64,000 nt of DNA from Hyphomicrobiales bacterium (GTDB lineage: Bacteria; Pseudomonadota; Alphaproteobacteria; Rhizobiales; Aestuariivirgaceae): the NCBI GenBank assembly GCA_016710435.1, contig JADJVV010000001.1:1448501-1512500 (forward strand), given 5' to 3'. The notes under the pieces were generated by a model. It was not told the DNA's origin. It saw only the letters and a program-made list of their open reading frames with translations, and made no database searches. The position numbers and the translations under genes are program-made. Shown here piece by piece: positions 59,379 to 64,000 of the stretch; the first letter of the stretch is position 1; every line of letters begins with the position of its first letter.

Positions 59379-60989
59379 ATGTCTCCCGGATCAGACTCTC
59401 AATTTGACTATATCGTCGTCGGTGGCGGATCAGCCGGGAGCGTAATGGCCGCGCGGCTCAGCGAGGTGCCGGAGAACAAGGTGTTGCTGATCGAGGTCGG
59501 ACCACGCGACTGGAACCCGATGATCCACATGCCGACCGGCGAGATCTTCATGGTGGGCAGCAGCGCCGACTGGCAATTCAAATCCGAACCCGAAGCCCAG
59601 CTTGGTGGCTACCAGGTTCCCCTGCCGCGGGGCCGTGTGCTGGGCGGCAGTTCCTCCATCAACGGACAGGTCTATTGCCGTGGCCATCATCGCGACTACG
59701 ATGAGTGGCGCCAACTCGGCAATGAAGGCTGGGATTGGGAGACGGTGCTGCCCCACTTCAGGAAGGCCGAAAACTGGAAGGGCGGCGCAAGCGAACTCAG
59801 AGGCGGCAACGGCCCCCTGCGCACCACCTTCGGGCGCTACAACAACGGCCTGTTCAAGGCGTTCATTGAGGCCGGCCGCAGTGCGGGCTACCCCTTCAAC
59901 CCTGACTACAACGGGGCTGAGCAGGAAGGGTTTGTCTACACCCAGTACACCCACACCCATAAATTTCCCATGCGCTGTTCAGCGTCGCGGGCCTATCTGT
60001 GGCCCACGCGGAAACGCAAGAACCTCACCATCTGGACGAAATCGCGTGCCCTGAAACTCCTGTTCGACGGCAAGCGCGCAATCGGCGCGGAGGTCGACCG
60101 GCAAGGCGAACGTCTCACCATCCGTTGTAATCGCGAACTCATCCTGTCTGCGGGCGCCTATCAGTCACCGCATCTTCTCATGCTGTCGGGCATCGGCGAT
60201 CCCGCTGAGCTTGCCACGCACCACATTGCCCTCCGCCACGCCTTGCCCGGCGTTGGCAAGAACCTGCAGGATCATATTGGTTCCTACGTTCAGCACCGCT
60301 GCCTCAAGCCTGTCACCTACTACAACATGCGCAACCCGCTGAAGCTGGCTGTTGCCGCCGCACAATATGCGTTGGCGGGGCGAGGCCCCTTGTCGGTGTT
60401 CCCGATGAATGCCATGGCGTTTCTGCGCAGCGATGCCGCGCTCGAGCGTCCCGACATCCAGTATTACCTCGTGCCCAACGCCATGAATCCGAATGGCTCG
60501 GCAACCTATCTGCCGGAGTTTCACGGCTACAACATTCATTGGTGTGGGCTGCGCCCGGAGTCACGGGGATCGGTGGGCCTCAGGTCATCGAACCCGCTCG
60601 ACGCGCCACGGATCGTGCACAACTATCTTTCAACCAAGGGAGACAAGGCCCTCAACCGCTACGCCTTCCGCCTCGCGCGCGAATTGCATGCCCAAAGTGC
60701 CTTCGATGAATTCCGCGGCGAGGAGCTGGACCCCGGCCCCGCTTGCACGACAGATGCGGATATCGATGCCTTCATGAGCAAGTTTGTCTCATCGCATTAT
60801 CATCCCGTGGGCACCTGCAAGATGGGACAGGACGACAATGCCGTCGTCGATTCCAGATTGCGCATCCACGGCCTGGAAGGAATCCGCGTTGTCGATGCCT
60901 CCATCATGCCCCTCCTCGTCGGCGCCAACACAAACGCCCCAACCATCATGATCGCAGAGAAGGCCGCGGACATGATTAGGGCAGGTTGA
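59379..60989 (+). CDS. GMC-family FAD oxidoreductase (choline-dehydrogenase-like)
   Basis: 536 residues. The FAD motif VVGGGSAGSVMAARLSE is at residues 12-28; GRVLGGSSSINGQVY is the GMC signature 1; LSAGAYQSPHLLMLSGIG is signature 2; and the C terminus has SSHYHPVGTCKMG with the catalytic histidine and NTNAPTIMIAEKAAD. It oxidises an alcohol group with FAD. At the end of the module 2 operon it may oxidise a hydroxylated product of ureohydrolase action. No betaine aldehyde dehydrogenase accompanies it, so choline is not specially supported. Confidence 0.9.
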   Translation: MSPGSDSQFDYIVVGGGSAGSVMAARLSEVPENKVLLIEVGPRDWNPMIHMPTGEIFMVGSSADWQFKSEPEAQLGGYQVPLPRGRVLGGSSSINGQVYCRGHHRDYDEWRQLGNEGWDWETVLPHFRKAENWKGGASELRGGNGPLRTTFGRYNNGLFKAFIEAGRSAGYPFNPDYNGAEQEGFVYTQYTHTHKFPMRCSASRAYLWPTRKRKNLTIWTKSRALKLLFDGKRAIGAEVDRQGERLTIRCNRELILSAGAYQSPHLLMLSGIGDPAELATHHIALRHALPGVGKNLQDHIGSYVQHRCLKPVTYYNMRNPLKLAVAAAQYALAGRGPLSVFPMNAMAFLRSDAALERPDIQYYLVPNAMNPNGSATYLPEFHGYNIHWCGLRPESRGSVGLRSSNPLDAPRIVHNYLSTKGDKALNRYAFRLARELHAQSAFDEFRGEELDPGPACTTDADIDAFMSKFVSSHYHPVGTCKMGQDDNAVVDSRLRIHGLEGIRVVDASIMPLLVGANTNAPTIMIAEKAADMIRAG

Positions 60990-61194
60990 TGAGGGGCGAC
61001 CGGCCATGAGTTGCAGAGGCATACTGTGACTCAAAAAAGACGGGCAGCACGGGTATCGTGAGCATGAACCTCTCCAGCGCATCAATCGCCGCCTCGGAAG
61101 CGCTTCGGATGCGTACGAGTTCTGCCTTGTGCCGACGGGTTCAAGCTGGCCTACACGCAGCTCCAGCTATGGTGCAGATCTGGGGACACTCATT
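60990..61194. other. Gap with no supported gene
   Basis: About 200 bases between the GMC gene and the VIT locus. There is a 55-codon ORF at 61064-61231 on the plus strand (MNLSSASIAASEALRM at its start) without a ribosome binding site or recognisable content. No terminator, tRNA or transposase fragment was found. It marks a change in gene content and may be a junction of acquired DNA. Confidence 0.4.
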
Positions 61195-61338
61195 TCAAGG
61201 CTCTGCAACCTTCTTCCGAAGCGAATGGTAACCCATGACCGTCTGTTCAGCGGAGTTTGAAGGGGCAGCGCGCTTCGCTTTTCCCTTGGGGGCAGCAAGA
61301 AATTGAACGGTCGTGCGCTCGCATTTCGTTTTGATCAT
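61195..61338 (-). CDS. Possible 47-residue small protein coupled to the VIT/VWA gene
   Basis: The frame begins MIKTKCERTTVQFLAAPKGK and ends at 61195. Its ATG overlaps the stop of the VIT/VWA gene exactly as ATGA, the coupling seen between real gene pairs throughout this window. It is basic (Lys/Arg-rich) with one cysteine and no membrane segment. No homologue is recognised. It could equally be a chance frame or a decayed gene remnant. Confidence 0.3.
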   Translation of the reverse strand: MIKTKCERTTVQFLAAPKGKAKRAAPSNSAEQTVMGYHSLRKKVAEP

Positions 61339-63413
61339 CTCCCGCAGCTTTCAATCAATGAGATGAGGTGGGCATGCATCGCCTTGTCGATCTTGTTCTT
61401 GGCCAGGCGCGCAAGACGGTCTGCCTGCCGGTTGGCATGCGGCCCGGCAAGGCAGGCAATGAGAGAAATCACGAGTACCAGGGGTGCCATGCCCGTTTGC
61501 AGGGCAGCGAGCTTGATCTCTTCAATCTCCGCAAACTGGTGGAGGCGGGTTTGAATTTCAGCCGGCAGGCCGCTGATGTCCCCGGCCGCCAGCGCAGATG
61601 CCAACCTCGACCAATCAATCCCATCTGCGACCTCCCATGAAGAAGGCAGCGGTGACGCCTTTTCCGTGCGGAAAAGTTGCTGCTGCTGCAGCCTGGGTTG
61701 GGACCATTGCGATAAGTTGATGTCCTTAGGATACGCTGGATCAGAGAAGGTCGCTGCATTGAGATGGGGAATTTCTTTTTCAGCGAACGAATCCATGAGC
61801 CATCGAGACGTAGCTGGCTCCGGCAGCGGGACCTTGCGTTGAGCAGGAAGGCCACCCTGGCTTTCCGAGGCCTCGTCGACCAGGACCAGGCTTGTGAGAT
61901 GCGTCACCAAGCCCTCGGCTTCGGCCAGTTCTGCGGCGTCAACGTCACTGAGCCTGGGCAACAGGAACCCTGCCCACACGGCTGCAACCGCCCTTTCCAG
62001 GGTCGACAGCTCTGGAGTCACCCGGCGTTCGCTGATATCGAAGGTGATCTTTGCTCCGCCGCGTCCGTAAGCACGTGCGGCTTCACCTTGCTCCTGAGAT
62101 TTGTTTTCATCGCGCCCTGTCGTTCTCTGGGTGGCAACGGCGGCCGAGAAGCAATCCACCAGATCGGCCCCGCCGCTCACAAGAATTTCGCCGCCGGTCA
62201 AGGCAGCCAAATGGCCGATGTTGGCTTCGAGGCTGTCCTCGCCCACGAGCAGCACGGATATGCGCCTGCCCTTTCTCGCGAGGCCTTGAACATCCAGGGC
62301 GTGGCTCTTGCCATCGGTAATGACCAGAATGTCCTGAACGGTAGACTGTTGAAGGGTGGAGGAGATTGCCAGGCCGATTTCTGTGCCACCAGCCGGACCA
62401 GAAAGGCGGTGAACGAGGTTCTCCAGGCGTTTCCCGGGAGATCGGGGGAGGATGACATCGATCAGGCCCTTGCCTTCGGTCGTAGACCCAACCAGCTTTG
62501 AGGTATGATCGAATTCCCAGAGTTCGATGATGTCTTTGTGTTCAAGTCTCTTCGAAAGGGCCAACAATGCTGCCTTCACCTCGGCATGCTTGGTGCGCGC
62601 ACCTGCAGCAGCGCGGACAGCCTCATTCATCGACCCGGAATGGTCCACCAGCACGGCAAGGTTCAGCCCTTCTTCACTCTTCAAATGGGGCTGGATCCGC
62701 ATGGAAATCCGGTCGCCTCTTGCAGTCACCCCCGTGAGCGGGCGAGGCAGCCATTCACCCACGACAAGATCAATCGGGCGGTTCAATGGAACCGTTGCTT
62801 GGCCGTTCGAAAGTGTGCCTTCCACCAGTCTGACTGAGGCGTCCGGGGACTTCACCGTCACTTTGCCCATCTGGCTCTTTCCACCTGTGATGAGGTCGTC
62901 GACGTCGGCAAGCGGCGAACGGCCATAGACATCGCCGACGGTCAGTGGAATGCACAGGTGGCCTTCCCCCTTGATGACGGTGAGGGTGATGGCCCAGATG
63001 CAGGTCACCTCGATCGTGGCGCCGGGCGGAATGTGGGCCACGGACAGCATGTGGATTCCGCGCAGCACCTCTTCGTGAAGGACGGCGGTCTTGCCGCGAT
63101 CAATCGCATCCTCGTATGTCGCACGGGCCGCCCCTTTCTTTGTGGCCTTGGCGACGAGAGATCGCTCGCCTACCTTAGCCCGCAGTTCAAAAACCGTGGC
63201 ATGGACGGGAACGGGGAAGGTGATCATGGCTTCGATGCTTTGGTCTTCGGCATTCCGGAACACCCGGCGGTTGGTGACGACTGCGAGACCCGCTTCGATG
63301 TTGACGTCGTGATCGCAACTGATCAGCGGGACCGGGTGTTCAGATCGCCCCGCTCCCTTGCTGGTGAGGAACACGTGGAGAGGATTGCGTGATGTCTGCG
63401 TGGCGAGGTTCAT
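61335..63413 (-). CDS. VIT plus von Willebrand factor A domain protein
   Basis: 692 residues. Residues about 20-150 form a VIT domain (VTNRRVFRNAEDQSIEAMITF; KATKKGAARATYEDAI), and about 250-420 a von Willebrand A domain with the metal-ion site DHSGSMN near residue 257 and GTEIGLAISS plus ITDG further on. A Gly/Glu-rich linker and a C-terminal part of no known fold follow, with one short hydrophobic stretch (about 645-662). No signal peptide. The ATG at 63413 lies two bases after the MerR stop with AAGGA upstream; a GTG at 63419 is possible. Likely an adhesive or scaffold protein in a metal-dependent complex; role unknown. Confidence 0.8.
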   Translation of the reverse strand: MNLATQTSRNPLHVFLTSKGAGRSEHPVPLISCDHDVNIEAGLAVVTNRRVFRNAEDQSIEAMITFPVPVHATVFELRAKVGERSLVAKATKKGAARATYEDAIDRGKTAVLHEEVLRGIHMLSVAHIPPGATIEVTCIWAITLTVIKGEGHLCIPLTVGDVYGRSPLADVDDLITGGKSQMGKVTVKSPDASVRLVEGTLSNGQATVPLNRPIDLVVGEWLPRPLTGVTARGDRISMRIQPHLKSEEGLNLAVLVDHSGSMNEAVRAAAGARTKHAEVKAALLALSKRLEHKDIIELWEFDHTSKLVGSTTEGKGLIDVILPRSPGKRLENLVHRLSGPAGGTEIGLAISSTLQQSTVQDILVITDGKSHALDVQGLARKGRRISVLLVGEDSLEANIGHLAALTGGEILVSGGADLVDCFSAAVATQRTTGRDENKSQEQGEAARAYGRGGAKITFDISERRVTPELSTLERAVAAVWAGFLLPRLSDVDAAELAEAEGLVTHLTSLVLVDEASESQGGLPAQRKVPLPEPATSRWLMDSFAEKEIPHLNAATFSDPAYPKDINLSQWSQPRLQQQQLFRTEKASPLPSSWEVADGIDWSRLASALAAGDISGLPAEIQTRLHQFAEIEEIKLAALQTGMAPLVLVISLIACLAGPHANRQADRLARLAKNKIDKAMHAHLISLIESCGR

Positions 63414-63415
63414 CT

Positions 63416-63757
63416 TCACGTCCTTTTCAATATGTCGGTGAGGAGGGTATCGATGCTGCGAACAATTGGTTGGGGATCATGGCCGCTGCCCAGAAGGGCG
63501 GGATCAACCGTCAAGGTCACTCCGGGAGCGACCGGGAATGGCGCTCCTTCCTTTGCATCGAGCATCAGTTTGATGGCGGCGGGAGGGAAGCCAAGATCGC
63601 GGAGCCGGGTATAGCGCTGGATTGCTTCAACGTGGTCGTCCCCATAGTCGGCATTTGAGCGTCCTCCCCTTGGTGACGGAACAAAGCCTTCGGAGATGAG
63701 GTAACGGACCTGCCGTTCGGTGGTCCCCGTCGCGTCTATGAGGTCCCTCAACTTCAT
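63416..63757 (-). CDS. MerR-type transcriptional regulator
   Basis: 113 residues. The N-terminal winged helix-turn-helix (MKLRDLIDATGTTERQVRYLISEGFVP, over residues 1-27; then GGRSNADYGDDHVEAIQRY) is MerR-like, binding DNA as a dimer. The C-terminal part is short and has no metal-binding cysteines. AAAGGAG five bases before the ATG at 63757 fixes the start; a TTG 18 bases earlier is unlikely. Coupled to the VIT/VWA gene (TGA then two bases then ATG), so it probably controls that gene and itself. Confidence 0.8.
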   Translation of the reverse strand: MKLRDLIDATGTTERQVRYLISEGFVPSPRGGRSNADYGDDHVEAIQRYTRLRDLGFPPAAIKLMLDAKEGAPFPVAPGVTLTVDPALLGSGHDPQPIVRSIDTLLTDILKRT

Positions 63758-63765
63758 GAATTCTC

Positions 63766-63790
63766 CTTTCGACAATCAATATGTCGAAAG
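63766..63790. promoter_or_regulatory. Inverted repeat upstream of the MerR gene
   Basis: CTTTCGACA, spacer ATCAATA, TGTCGAAAG is a perfect 9-bp inverted repeat next to the MerR ribosome binding site. A third half-site, TGTCGAAAG, lies at 63826-63834. On the minus strand TTGCAT and CATATT with 18-base spacing could be the promoter, the repeat covering its -10 and start region. A self-regulating MerR dimer is the likely binder. Confidence 0.65.
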
Positions 63791-64000
63791 ATTCTCCCCA
63801 GATGCAAGAACTTTTACAAATTTCTTGTCGAAAGCCAGAGCGCTCGCCGGAATCGGTTTGGTTACACCGCGAGCGAGAAAGGATTGGCCCGATGCCAAGT
63901 CAGGCGGGCGCGTTTGTCGTTCAGCGGAATTGGAAATTGCCAGCGTAACGCGGCACGGGCTTCTTCGCTCAGAGGCGCGAAAGGGCACAAGGCAATAAGA
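63791..64000. other. Window end without a supported gene
   Basis: About 210 bases upstream of the MerR gene up to the window edge. Apart from the extra TGTCGAAAG half-site at 63826-63834 and a likely promoter, no gene with a start signal or known content is visible. Frames on both strands here look like chance. Confidence 0.4.

Noticed and set aside
61064..61231. 55-codon plus-strand ORF after the GMC gene
   Set aside because: No ribosome binding site, no recognisable content, and it overlaps the minus-strand small ORF that has better positional support.
60990..61334. Transposase or integrase remnant
   Set aside because: All frames were read by eye; no DDE or tyrosine recombinase motif, terminal repeat or target duplication was found.

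Overview
The window is about 64 kb of GC-rich chromosome from an alphaproteobacterium, most likely of the order Hyphomicrobiales (Rhizobiales). The clearest markers are the chvI-chvG-hprK-EIIA(Man)-HPr cluster, the fructose ABC transporter frcBCA with a divergent ROK regulator frcR, the miaB-phoH-ybeY-corC operon, nth beside a DUF2244 gene, and a short gpmA beside dapB. No rRNA, tRNA, CRISPR array or intact insertion sequence was seen. Genes are dense, and many neighbours overlap by ATGA.

Layout. 1-1215: the N-terminal part of a class A penicillin-binding protein, cut by the window edge. 1342-3851: a divergent UxaA-type dehydratase and a sugar-lactonase-type amidohydrolase with an operator-like inverted repeat between them. 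3973-9178: DMT exporter, L-serine dehydratase, pgi and a Bcr/CflA exporter. 9421-13549: rpmI-rplT-pheS-pheT, with an intrinsic terminator abutting the pheS ribosome binding site. 13687-15371: an orphan pair of MalFG-type permeases. 15434-16831: aspartase. 16833-20627: the regulatory PTS plus ChvGI two-component system. 20719-21198: an FMN split-barrel protein. 21219-25713: frcBCA and frcR. 25778-27663: a TsaB-RimI fusion and PlsC. 27673-31568: miaB-phoH-ybeY-corC. 31586-36949: adenosine kinase, EI24, nth, DUF2244, an AraC-HTH/MGMT protein, gpmA and dapB. 37007-42500: a dipeptide-type ABC operon with a UUCG terminator after the binding-protein gene. 42713-46990: an ABC exporter of ATPase, ten-TM FtsX permease and HlyD adaptor.

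46996-60989 is a catabolic accessory region built from two parallel modules. Each has its own LysR regulator (the two are paralogous), a NitT/TauT-type ABC importer (binding protein, permease, ATPase) and a manganese-type ureohydrolase. Module 1 adds a NodB/PuuE-like deacetylase, two short-chain dehydrogenases and a creatininase-like amidohydrolase; module 2 adds a GMC oxidoreductase. The set suggests import and hydrolysis of guanidino or cyclic-ureide compounds, possibly creatinine to creatine to sarcosine plus urea. That chemistry is inferred.

61195-63757 is a small separate locus: a MerR-type regulator, a VIT plus von Willebrand A domain protein, and a possible 47-residue ORF, joined by near-zero spacing. 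It is preceded by a perfect inverted repeat and is the least explained part of the window.
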